Part shown: in pieces, positions 1 to 5,227 of the stretch
How the letters are laid out: each line of letters starts with the position of its first letter
Numbering within the stretch: position 1 is the first letter of the stretch
Origin: Minisyncoccota bacterium
GTDB taxonomy: Bacteria; Patescibacteriota; Minisyncoccia; Minisyncoccales; UBA5738
DNA length: 5,227 nt
Direction of reading: 5' to 3'
Assembly: GCA_025453415.1 (NCBI GenBank)
Contig: JALOQL010000079.1
Location: 1-5,227 of the forward strand
The notes under the pieces: generated by a model
Seen by the model: the letters and a program-made list of their open reading frames with translations, nothing else
Databases searched by the model: none
What the model was told of the DNA's origin: nothing
Program-made: the position numbers and the translations under genes

Positions 1-1050
1 AACGGCCCGTTCCTGTTTCACGCGTTTTCCGAATTCGGGCCGGCGGCGGTACGGGAATTTTTCGAAGGGTTGGGCGTCAAAACCGTGACCGAGGCAAAGC
101 TTCGGGTTTTTCCGAAAAGCGGCCAGGCCGGCGACGTTTTGGGGGCGTTGCTTGCCGATATGAAAAAAGCCGGCGTCGAGATCATGTTCGGCGACGCGGC
201 AACGGGGTTCGAAACCAAAACCGGTCTCATCAAAAGCGTTAGGCTGGCTTCGGAAAAGACCATCGAAGCCAATAATTATATCATTGCCACCGGCGGCATG
301 AGCCATCCGGCGACCGGCAGTACGGGCGACGGTTACCGTTTCGCGCGCGAATTGGGGCATTCGGTGATCGAGCTGTCGCCGGCGCTGGTGCCGGTCCGCA
401 TCGTCCAGGACTGGCCCAAAAAGCTGGCGGGCGTGGGTCTGAAGCGCTCCGGTTTTACGATTACGCAAAACGGGAAAAAAATCGTTTCGCGCAACGGGGA
501 GTGTTTGTTTACCCATTTCGGGTTAAGCGGTCCGGTGATCCTCGATTTGAGCGCGGCCATTGCCAAATTGCTGGCCAAGGGGCCGGTCAAGATCGTGCTG
601 GATATGTTTCCCGAGATCGACCGCGATTCCTTGGAGAGGATAATTTTGGACGAATTCAAAAAATTCCTCAACCGCGCCCTGCGCAATTGCTTGGCCGGTT
701 TGGTGCCGCAGGGACTGGCGGCCGAGCTTTGCCTGCTGGCATCCGTGAACGCGGAAAAAACCGTCAACGACGTTACCAGGGAGGAACGCCACCGGATCGT
801 CGAAGTTTTGAAGAAAATCGAACTGGACGTGGAGGGTGTTTTGGATATCGAGGCCGGCATGGTTACCGACGGCGGGGTCGATATCAGGGAGATCGACGGC
901 AAGACGATGCGGTCCGCCAAAATAAAAAATTTGTTTTTTGCCGGCGAAGTAATCAACGTCCACGGCCAGACCGGCGGCTTCAACCTCCAGCAATGCTGGT
1001 CCACGGGCCGCCTCGCGGGTGTTTCCGCGGCAAAAATGAAATATGAATAA
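1..1050 (+). CDS. HI0933/BaiN-family NAD(P)/FAD-dependent flavoprotein, 5'-truncated by window edge
   Basis: The reading frame is open from base 1 to the TAA at 1048-1050, giving 349 visible residues. Family members are about 400-420 residues, so roughly 60-70 N-terminal residues, including the dinucleotide-binding GxGxxG that holds FAD, lie outside the window. The TTG at 70 is internal, not the start, because family-like sequence (FLFHAFSEFGPAAV) precedes it. Hallmarks of the family are visible: ATGGMSHPATGSTGDGY (about residues 96-112), FTHFGLSGPVILDLS (about 170-184), VTDGGVDIREIDGKTM (288-303) and FAGEVINVHGQTGGFNLQ (313-330), the C-terminal FAD-contacting segment. The protein should be a cytoplasmic flavoprotein. 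Relatives have been linked to bile-acid 7-dehydroxylation (BaiN) and aminoacetone oxidation, but the substrate cannot be read from sequence, so I give no symbol. The usual GEVLDVDG reads GEVINVHG here, a mild departure. The last codons overlap the next gene by 8 bases. Confidence 0.93.
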   Translation, partial: NGPFLFHAFSEFGPAAVREFFEGLGVKTVTEAKLRVFPKSGQAGDVLGALLADMKKAGVEIMFGDAATGFETKTGLIKSVRLASEKTIEANNYIIATGGMSHPATGSTGDGYRFARELGHSVIELSPALVPVRIVQDWPKKLAGVGLKRSGFTITQNGKKIVSRNGECLFTHFGLSGPVILDLSAAIAKLLAKGPVKIVLDMFPEIDRDSLERIILDEFKKFLNRALRNCLAGLVPQGLAAELCLLASVNAEKTVNDVTREERHRIVEVLKKIELDVEGVLDIEAGMVTDGGVDIREIDGKTMRSAKIKNLFFAGEVINVHGQTGGFNLQQCWSTGRLAGVSAAKMKYE

Positions 1051-1672
1051 ATATACTGATTTTATTTGGCGACAATTTAAGAATAAAAAGAAAGAAATTG
1101 CACTGCCATTTATTTGTTTAATAATTGTTGGTTTAGTTGTTGTTTTGAATTTTCGGACAATTTTTTCTACGCAAGATATTGCTTACTTCTGTTTTCTTTT
1201 TTTGGCAGTTTTTTTACCGGATTTATGGTTTCTATTTGCCGATAAATATTTTAAAGATGAGATAAAGGAAATATGTGAAGGCGGAATCGATAAATTAGAA
1301 AAATCTGTTGAATCATATAAATTGGATAAATTAGCGGAGTATCCCAAGATTTTAGGTCGGATTGAAAGAGTTTTCTATTTCGTGATCTTAACAATCTGCA
1401 ATTTAAAAATTATCAATTTTTTAACAATAATTGGCGCCTGGATTACCATAAAGGCCGCGGGCAATTATTATTGGATGCCCAAAAAGGAATTCAGTAAAAA
1501 TAGCACTTATAATAAAAAGCTCGAAGATCATTGCAACAGGGCTAATTTCATTATTTTCTTAATTGGGAATCTTGTATCTATTGGCTTGGTAATAATTACT
1601 TTTTTTACTATGCGGTGGGTTTCAAAATGTTTTAATGGTTGCTATTGGTGGTGTTCCTGTTTGAATAATTAA
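1043..1672 (+). CDS. Unrecognised four-helix membrane protein, AT-rich, with C-terminal Cys/Trp cluster
   Basis: This 209-residue protein matches no family I recognise. Four hydrophobic segments are visible at about residues 19-37, 46-67, 110-135 and 168-190. A charged, probably cytoplasmic loop (about 68-108, rich in Lys and Glu) lies between helices 2 and 3, and a basic N-terminus (FKNKKKE) argues for N-in topology. The extreme C-terminus is MRWVSKCFNGCYWWCSCLNN, with cysteines at 196, 200, 204 and 206 (CX3CX3CXC) and three tryptophans, which could bind metal, be lipid-modified or form disulfides. The ATG at 1043 sits inside the 3' end of the flavoprotein gene (ATGAATAA, 8-base overlap) with no Shine-Dalgarno site, so translation may be coupled to it. 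Sampled 60-base lines are about 25-28% GC against 53-67% for neighbours, with A/T-ending codons, suggesting recent transfer. The long open frame, hydrophobic pattern and abutting gene order support a real gene. Confidence 0.75.
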   Translation: MNKYTDFIWRQFKNKKKEIALPFICLIIVGLVVVLNFRTIFSTQDIAYFCFLFLAVFLPDLWFLFADKYFKDEIKEICEGGIDKLEKSVESYKLDKLAEYPKILGRIERVFYFVILTICNLKIINFLTIIGAWITIKAAGNYYWMPKKEFSKNSTYNKKLEDHCNRANFIIFLIGNLVSIGLVIITFFTMRWVSKCFNGCYWWCSCLNN

Positions 1673-1686
1673 AAATTTGATGTAAA

Positions 1687-1714
1687 TTGAGGGTTATAGT
1701 TTTATTAATATCAT
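1687..1714 (+). promoter_or_regulatory. Possible sigma-70-type promoter for greA
   Basis: TTGAGG (1687-1692) and TATCAT (1709-1714) are separated by 16 bases. Transcription would start near 1721, only a few bases before the greA ATG, giving a leaderless or nearly leaderless message. That fits the absence of a Shine-Dalgarno site there. A second possible -10, TATAGT at 1695-1700, has no well-spaced -35. The surrounding 51 bases are very AT-rich, so chance matches are easy. Confidence 0.3.
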
Positions 1715-1723
1715 AGAACCATC

Positions 1724-2176
1724 ATGGAAAATTATCTGACGCCCGAAGGGATGGAAAAGCTGAAAAAAGAACTGGACTATCTTGAAAACACGAAACGCAA
1801 GGAACTTGCGGACAAATTGAATTACGCGATCTCTTTTGGCGATCTGCGGGAGAACGCGGCCTATCACCAGGCCAAGGAGCAGCAGGCGTTCATGGAGGGC
1901 CGCATTTTGGAACTTAAATCGATCATTGCCAGCGCTCGGGTGGTGGATAAATGCGCTAATGGCAAGGTGCAGATGGGCGTGACGGTAGTTTTGGCCTGCG
2001 GCGATTCCAAGGAGGAATACCAGATCGTCGGACCGGACGAAGCGGATGTTTTTTGCGGCAAAATTTCCTATAAATCGCCGCTGGGCGAGGCGCTTTTCGA
2101 CAAGACCGTCGGCTGCAAAGTGATTTTGGCCGCGCCCGGAAGTCGTATCGAATACGAAATTTTGGAGATCAAATAA
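1724..2176 (+). CDS. greA: Transcription elongation factor GreA
   Basis: This 150-residue cytoplasmic protein inserts into the secondary channel of RNA polymerase. It stimulates cleavage of backtracked transcripts so that stalled complexes can resume. The N-terminal coiled coil (about residues 5-75) starts with the typical LTPEGMEKLKKELDYL. Its tip carries GDLRENAAYHQAKEQQ with Asp40 and Glu43, the acidic pair that coordinates the catalytic magnesium in GreA. The C-terminal FKBP-like domain follows (about 80-150) with YQIVGPDEAD, KISYKSPLGEALFDKTVG and a terminal beta strand (IEYEILEIK). Length is slightly under the usual 155-160, mostly from short loops. The ATG at 1724 is chosen because family similarity begins immediately after it. 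No Shine-Dalgarno is present (AGAACCATC precedes it). A terminator follows, so greA ends a transcription unit. GreA rather than GreB is favoured by the acidic tip and overall pattern. Confidence 0.96.
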   Translation: MENYLTPEGMEKLKKELDYLENTKRKELADKLNYAISFGDLRENAAYHQAKEQQAFMEGRILELKSIIASARVVDKCANGKVQMGVTVVLACGDSKEEYQIVGPDEADVFCGKISYKSPLGEALFDKTVGCKVILAAPGSRIEYEILEIK

Positions 2177-2210
2177 ATCGAAAACCAAAAACCATCAACC
2201 GATAACTTTT

Positions 2211-2239
2211 AAGCCCGCCTCAAAAGCGGGTTTTATTTT
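2211..2239 (+). terminator. Rho-independent terminator after greA
   Basis: CCCGC (2214-2218) pairs with GCGGG (2226-2230) around a seven-base loop. The stem can extend outward by a G-U and two A-U pairs (AAG at 2211-2213 with TTT at 2231-2233). A T-rich tail (TTTTATTTT, 2231-2239) follows directly. It lies 34 bases after the greA stop and ends that transcript. Confidence 0.85.
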
Positions 2240-2301
2240 GCGCAATTTTTTATTTGAGTTATTATGGATATATCCTTGAATAATATCTTTTTCAAATACT
2301 C

Positions 2302-3201
2302 ATGGAAAAACAACTGCTCGAATACGTTGAACAGGAGTCCAAAAGAGGCGTGCCGCAGCCGATGATCAGGAAGGCGTTGCGCAGCGCCGGCTGGGACGAA
2401 CGCGCCATCGAAGATGCGTTTGTGGCGCTCGAATCGCGGATGGCGCCGCCGTTGCCGCGTCCAAAAGCGCCGGAAGGAGAGGAGGCTATCATTGAGGATG
2501 ATTTCACGACTCCGGAAACCGCCAAAAAAACCAGGCGGATACCCGTCAAGGCGATCTCGATCGGCATATTCGCGCTGGTCGTGCTGGCCGTCGCGGCCTT
2601 CATCGTTTGGAATTACAAGGAACCCGTGGCCAACCCCAATCCCTTGCCGCCGGTAAATAATCCGGCAGTTCCCAATCAAAATGAAACACCGGCGACAATT
2701 TTGGATCCAGGGCTGACGGTGACCCCGGCGACCACCACGGCCGATAATCTGGCAGCGACATCGACCAATGTTTCTCCGATGATTCCGGCATCCACAACTT
2801 CGTCCGGAGCCGACCCTGTTGCTGCCGCGCGGGACGCGCAGAGAATGGACGACATGGCAAGATTGCTGGCCGCTCAAACTGCCGTTTTCACGGCTAATGC
2901 CAAATACTATACCTGCGGACTGTCCGGAGGCGATTGCCAGGGAAAACCCAACGGTTATCCGGCACAGATCGGTAATACGCTTGCCCAAACACCCAAAGAC
3001 CCGCTGGCGGCGCAAGCCGGTGCAAAGCCGGTTTGCGGCAAGGATTACACCTATTGCGGTCTTAATAATGCCGCGTACCCCCAATTTTTCTGCTACTACG
3101 CCAAGCTTGAAGGCGGCGGCTATTATACGGCTAGCCAGGGAGGCAATTTCAAGCGCAGCACCCCTCCCAAGATCTTTGAGGAGTGCGGGTCCGCCAATTG
3201 A
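2302..3201 (+). CDS. Bitopic membrane protein: N-terminal UBA-like helical domain, TM helix, Pro/Thr linker, pseudopilin-like outer domain
   Basis: The protein has 299 residues in four visible parts. Residues 1-45 form a short helical domain (LLEYVEQESKRGVPQPMIRK, then SAGWDERAIEDAF) like the 'UBA-like' modules at the start of many Parcubacterial membrane proteins. A basic stretch (KKTRRIPVK, 75-83) precedes one membrane helix (about 84-103), predicting N-in, C-out. Residues 105-170 are a low-complexity Pro/Asn/Thr/Ser/Ala linker. Residues 171-299 resemble the soluble part of type II secretion G-like pseudopilins: AARDAQRMDDMARLLAAQTA followed by Phe/Tyr-rich sequence, then TPKDPL and a YTYC...FFCYYAKLEGG strand region. 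Six cysteines (205, 212, 245, 252, 264, 295) all fall outside the membrane and could form disulfides. There is no N-terminal prepilin peptidase site, so it is not an ordinary pilin. Terminators on both sides suggest a single-gene unit. The start lacks a Shine-Dalgarno; ATG 2302 is chosen because the helical domain starts there. Function unknown; possibly surface attachment or pilus interaction (inference). Confidence 0.85.
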   Translation: MEKQLLEYVEQESKRGVPQPMIRKALRSAGWDERAIEDAFVALESRMAPPLPRPKAPEGEEAIIEDDFTTPETAKKTRRIPVKAISIGIFALVVLAVAAFIVWNYKEPVANPNPLPPVNNPAVPNQNETPATILDPGLTVTPATTTADNLAATSTNVSPMIPASTTSSGADPVAAARDAQRMDDMARLLAAQTAVFTANAKYYTCGLSGGDCQGKPNGYPAQIGNTLAQTPKDPLAAQAGAKPVCGKDYTYCGLNNAAYPQFFCYYAKLEGGGYYTASQGGNFKRSTPPKIFEECGSAN

Positions 3202-3214
3202 CAAGCAACCGGTT

Positions 3215-3242
3215 AACCCGCGCAAGGCGCGGGTTTTCCTTT
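3215..3242 (+). terminator. Strong Rho-independent terminator after the pseudopilin-like gene
   Basis: AACCCGCGC (3215-3223) and GCGCGGGTT (3227-3235) are perfect complements, a 9-bp stem with a three-base AAG loop. A TTTTCCTTT tail (3234-3242) follows. It begins 14 bases after the stop of the pseudopilin-like gene and separates it from the sigma factor. Confidence 0.9.
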
Positions 3243-3277
3243 AAAGGGGGCGAAATAAATGGTAAGTTTCTATTGTA

Positions 3278-3306
3278 TTGATTTAATGAGTCTTTTTTGA
3301 TATTCG
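3278..3306 (+). promoter_or_regulatory. Possible promoter for the sigma factor gene
   Basis: TTGATT (3278-3283) and TATTCG (3301-3306) are 17 bases apart, and TGA immediately before the -10 makes an extended -10 (TGnTATTCG). GATATT at 3299-3304 is an alternative -10 with a 15-base spacer. The start of transcription would fall near 3313, leaving a leader of only several bases. No ECF-type AAC-containing -35 motif was seen, so autoregulation by the encoded sigma factor is not supported by sequence. Confidence 0.35.
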
Positions 3307-3319
3307 GGGTAACCATCAT

Positions 3320-3910
3320 ATGGAAGAGCTAAACGACGAAGATATCGCGCGGCGCGTCCAAGGAGGGGACATAGAAGCATTTGCCCTACTGGCCGAACGG
3401 TACGAAAAGAAAATCACCCGTTACGCCAAAAAATTCCTTTCCCAGCCTGACGATATTAAAGATATTGTGCAGGATGTTTTCATAAAGGCTTACGTAAACA
3501 TCAAAAGCTTCGATGCGAAAAGGAAATTCTCGCCTTGGATCTATCGTATCGCCCACAACGAGTTCGTTAACGCGTTAAAGAAAAAGAAGGCGGGCAGGAT
3601 TTCCTTCATCGACTTTGATGTGCTGTTCCCGGTGCCGGTGTCCAAGGAAGCGGCCGACGGCAACGTGGAACGGAACGAGTTGCGGCGCCAGCTGGATTCC
3701 TGCCTGGAAAAGCTGCCGGTGAAATACCGGGAGCCGCTAGTGTTGTATTATTTTGAAGAGATGAGCTACCGGGAGATTGCCGAGGTGATGCATCTTCCTT
3801 TATCGACGGTCGGGATACGCCTGCAGCGAGGAAAGTCTTTGCTGAAAAAGATCGCTCTCGAAAAATTCCCCGAAACCGCTGCTTTGGCCGGGGCCGGCCA
3901 AAAAATTTAG
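3320..3910 (+). CDS. ECF-type RNA polymerase sigma factor (sigma-70 family)
   Basis: The protein has 196 residues, typical ECF length, with only regions 2 and 4. Region 2 (about residues 17-90) includes DDIKDIVQDVFIKAYVNI, the core-binding and -10-recognising helices, then FSPWIYRIAHNEFVNALKKK. After a short linker (about 91-120), region 4 (about 122-178) shows LEKLPVKYREPLVLYYFEEM followed by the helix-turn-helix SYREIAEVMHLPLSTVGIRL and QRGKSLLKK, which reads the -35 element. It directs RNA polymerase to a small set of promoters, probably in response to an envelope signal. ATG 3320 is supported by family length and by GGGGT at 3306-3310, nine bases upstream, a weak Shine-Dalgarno-like match; if transcription starts near 3313, that site would not be in the message. 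The stop touches the next gene, which encodes a membrane protein, the arrangement usual for a sigma/anti-sigma pair. The ECF subgroup and targets are unknown. Confidence 0.95.
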   Translation: MEELNDEDIARRVQGGDIEAFALLAERYEKKITRYAKKFLSQPDDIKDIVQDVFIKAYVNIKSFDAKRKFSPWIYRIAHNEFVNALKKKKAGRISFIDFDVLFPVPVSKEAADGNVERNELRRQLDSCLEKLPVKYREPLVLYYFEEMSYREIAEVMHLPLSTVGIRLQRGKSLLKKIALEKFPETAALAGAGQKI

Positions 3911-3921
3911 TGGAAACGACC

Positions 3922-4665
3922 ATGGAAAATACCGAACAAAAAAATTCATTGACGGACCGGATCGTTGCCGCGGCCAAAGAAGGCCGCTTGAAAATGAGGC
4001 CTAAATGGCATTTCATTCTGAAGGCCGCTTTATGGGCGGTGGGAGGTATCGTGGCTCTGCTAACGCTGCTTTACCTGGCCAGCCTTATCGCGTTCATCGC
4101 GCGCAAGACCGGCGTCTGGACGACGCCTTTCTTCGGGTGGCACGGCGTGATGGTGTTTCTCTTTTCGATACCCTGGGTTTTGGTTTTGCTGGTCTTGATT
4201 TTCATTTTTATCGTGGAATTGTTGGTGCGGCACTATTCCTTCGGCTACCGGATGCCTTTGCTTTATTCGGGGTTGGCGATCCTGGCCGCGGTGTGCGCGG
4301 GCAGCATTATCATTGACCGCACGCCGCTGCACCGCATTCTTTCCGATTGTCCCCCGGGGCATTTTGAAGGCGGTCCGCGCCGGATAATCCAATTTCCCTG
4401 TGCGTTGGGTATTTACCATGACGCGCAGCCGGGGCGTTTTGGCGATATCAACGACGGTGTCATAATGCGGGTTGTCGATTCGGGATTTTTGGTGGTCAAC
4501 CGGCGACAGGAGCAATTGACGGTGACCGTGACGCCGCAGACAAAAATGCCTTTCGGTAATGTTTTTGCCGTAGGCGACGTGATCGTTATTTTTGGTCCGC
4601 GCCGGGGCGACGTGATCGAAGCGTTGGGAGTCGGGCCGATTGACGATTGGGACCGGAGGCGATGA
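3922..4665 (+). CDS. Three-helix membrane protein with DUF5666-like beta-rich tail; candidate partner of the ECF sigma factor
   Basis: From ATG 3922 the protein has 247 residues. A GTG at 3910 overlapping the sigma stop (TAGTG) would add four residues. I prefer the ATG because a weak GGA lies seven bases upstream and the other genes nearby also begin ATGGAA. A soluble, charged N-terminus (about 1-30, including DRIVAAAKEGRLKMRPKW) is followed by membrane helices at about 32-58, 76-102 and 111-131. The basic loop VRHYSFGYR between helices 2 and 3 supports N-in, C-out topology. The outer C-terminal half (about 132-247) is beta-rich: GVIMRVVDSGFLVVN, QLTVTVTPQTKMPFGN, VGDVIVIFGPRRGDVIEALG, resembling small barrel domains such as DUF5666. 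No zinc anti-sigma HxxxCxxC motif is present. Position directly after the sigma gene suggests an anti-sigma or sensor role, with the short cytoplasmic N-terminus as the possible contact; this is inference. Ends in TGA. Confidence 0.85.
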   Translation: MENTEQKNSLTDRIVAAAKEGRLKMRPKWHFILKAALWAVGGIVALLTLLYLASLIAFIARKTGVWTTPFFGWHGVMVFLFSIPWVLVLLVLIFIFIVELLVRHYSFGYRMPLLYSGLAILAAVCAGSIIIDRTPLHRILSDCPPGHFEGGPRRIIQFPCALGIYHDAQPGRFGDINDGVIMRVVDSGFLVVNRRQEQLTVTVTPQTKMPFGNVFAVGDVIVIFGPRRGDVIEALGVGPIDDWDRRR

Positions 4666-4714
4666 AATAACGCGGTTGTAATATTTTTTGCAATTCAAGT
4701 CAAATAACTTATCT

Positions 4715-4731
4715 GGCTGCCCAAGGCGGCC
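4715..4731 (+). promoter_or_regulatory. Hairpin overlapping the putative ribosome binding site of the adaptor gene
   Basis: GGCTGCC (4715-4721) pairs with GGCGGCC (4725-4731), seven pairs including one U-G, around a CAA loop. The 3' arm contains most of AAGGCGG (4723-4729), a one-mismatch match to AAGGAGG nine bases before the ATG at 4739. No T tract follows, so it is not a terminator. It could limit ribosome access, but this is only suggested by sequence. Confidence 0.35.
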
Positions 4732-4738
4732 CCAAAAC

Positions 4739-5227
4739 ATGGCAAACATCTTTTCGGCGGTTCGGAAGCGCAAAGTGGTTTCGGGAATATTGATCGTTGC
4801 GATCGCGGGAGGGGCGTATTATTTTTGGCCGCGCTCCGCGGATACCAATGCTTTGGCTTATACTTACGGTACGGTCCAATTGGGCAATATCGTGCAATCG
4901 GTAAGCGGCACCGGTCAGGTGTCGACCACCGACCAGGTCGATGTGAAATCAAAGATCGCGGGTAATATTACCGTGGTCGAGATAAAATCCGGGCAGACGG
5001 TCAAGGAAGGCGATGTCCTGGCAAAACTTGCTGCTACCGATGCCCAGGCCGCCTACGATAGTGCGGCGGCCAACCTGGAAAGCGCGCGGCTCACCCTGCA
5101 GAAATCACGGCAGGACAATTCGTTAACCTTGGAGCAGGCGCGGAACGCGGTGACCAGCGCCCAAAACCAGCTGGAACAAAGCCAGGGCGACCTTGCCAAG
5201 ACCTATGAGCAGGCGTTTAATGCCGTG
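4739..5227 (+). CDS. Periplasmic adaptor / membrane-fusion protein (HlyD/MacA/RND-adaptor type), 3'-truncated by window edge
   Basis: The frame is open from ATG 4739 to the window end, giving 163 residues; full family members are usually 350-550. A basic N-terminus (VRKRK) and one hydrophobic segment (about 13-30) form an uncleaved membrane anchor. Next comes YTYGTVQLGNIVQSVSGTGQ (41-60), the first adaptor beta strands, then the first half of a split lipoyl-like domain: DVKSKIAGNITVVEIKSGQT (68-87) and VKEGDVLAKL (88-97). From about 100 a long Ala/Gln/Leu-rich coiled-coil hairpin begins (DAQAAYDSAAANLESARLTL, later LEQARNAVTSAQNQLEQSQG). Such proteins link an inner-membrane exporter, often a MacB-type ABC transporter, to the outer envelope; in lineages with one membrane they act at the cell surface. 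The transporter itself should be just downstream. The upstream gap of 73 bases has no convincing terminator, so read-through from the sigma/membrane-protein genes is possible. Confidence 0.9.
   Translation, partial: MANIFSAVRKRKVVSGILIVAIAGGAYYFWPRSADTNALAYTYGTVQLGNIVQSVSGTGQVSTTDQVDVKSKIAGNITVVEIKSGQTVKEGDVLAKLAATDAQAAYDSAAANLESARLTLQKSRQDNSLTLEQARNAVTSAQNQLEQSQGDLAKTYEQAFNAV

Noticed and set aside
333..1004. Antisense open frame (223 codons) opposite the flavoprotein
   Set aside because: The opposite strand carries unmistakable family motifs throughout, and the antisense product looks like random Ser/Arg/Pro-rich sequence.
2233..3225. Long antisense open frame (330 codons) opposite the pseudopilin-like gene
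   Set aside because: Its translation is low-complexity Arg/Gly/Cys-rich with no recognisable motif, it covers both terminators' flanks, and the + strand frame has clear domains. It is a GC-driven shadow.
3910..3921. GTG start for the membrane protein overlapping the sigma stop
   Set aside because: It is possible by translational coupling, but it lacks any Shine-Dalgarno. The ATG four codons later has a weak one and matches the ATGGAA pattern of the neighbouring genes.
2302..4665. Alternative genetic code with TGA read as an amino acid
   Set aside because: Two well-defined genes end at TGA at their expected length, one of them followed directly by a terminator, so the standard bacterial code fits.
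4662..4670. Tiny ORF ATGAAATAA preceded by GGAGG at the end of the membrane-protein gene
   Set aside because: The GGAGG comes from Arg codons of the upstream gene, its spacing to the ATG is too short, and a two-codon product is not credible as a gene.
4676..4705. Possible promoter TTGTAA / TCAAAT before the adaptor gene
   Set aside because: The -10 match is poor, the spacer is 18 bases and the region is AT-rich, so the match is no better than chance.
4060..4773. Antisense open frame (237 codons) across the membrane protein and the start of the adaptor gene
   Set aside because: It is Arg/Gln/His-rich without motifs and runs through two well-supported + strand genes.

Overview
The window reads as a compact bacterial chromosome segment with every gene on the + strand. 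I infer a member of the Candidate Phyla Radiation (Patescibacteria, Parcubacteria-like). The inference rests on three things: clear Shine-Dalgarno sites are mostly missing; one protein combines a short N-terminal helical (UBA-like) domain, one membrane segment and a pseudopilin-like tail, a style common in Parcubacteria; and an ECF sigma factor is paired with a small membrane protein that has no classical anti-sigma motif. TGA is used as a stop (two genes end in it), so the stop-recoded Gracilibacteria/Absconditabacteria code is unlikely. Most coding sequence is roughly 53-67% GC in the stretches I counted. The lineage remains an inference, because no rRNA or other marker gene is present.

Layout: (1) 1-1050 is the 3' part of an HI0933/BaiN-family flavoprotein, cut by the window edge. 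(2) 1043-1672 is an unrecognised four-helix membrane protein in very AT-rich DNA (about 25-28% GC in sampled lines), overlapping the flavoprotein stop by 8 bases; it looks like a later acquisition. (3) 1724-2176 is greA, the transcript cleavage factor, closed by a hairpin terminator. (4) 2302-3201 is a bitopic membrane protein with a pseudopilin-like, cysteine-containing outer domain, closed by a strong terminator, so it is probably its own transcription unit. (5) 3320-3910 is an ECF-type sigma factor, followed at once by (6) a three-helix membrane protein with a beta-rich DUF5666-like tail, a candidate partner or regulator of the sigma factor. (7) 4739 to the right edge is the N-terminal part of a periplasmic-adaptor/membrane-fusion protein of the HlyD/MacA type, probably the first gene of an export system continuing outside the window.

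Functional theme: the right half (sigma factor, membrane partner, adaptor) resembles a small envelope-response and export module. The left half is housekeeping (flavoprotein, greA) interrupted by a foreign-looking membrane gene. No RNA genes, CRISPR arrays, insertion sequences or long repeats were seen. No gene-free stretch is longer than 125 bases.
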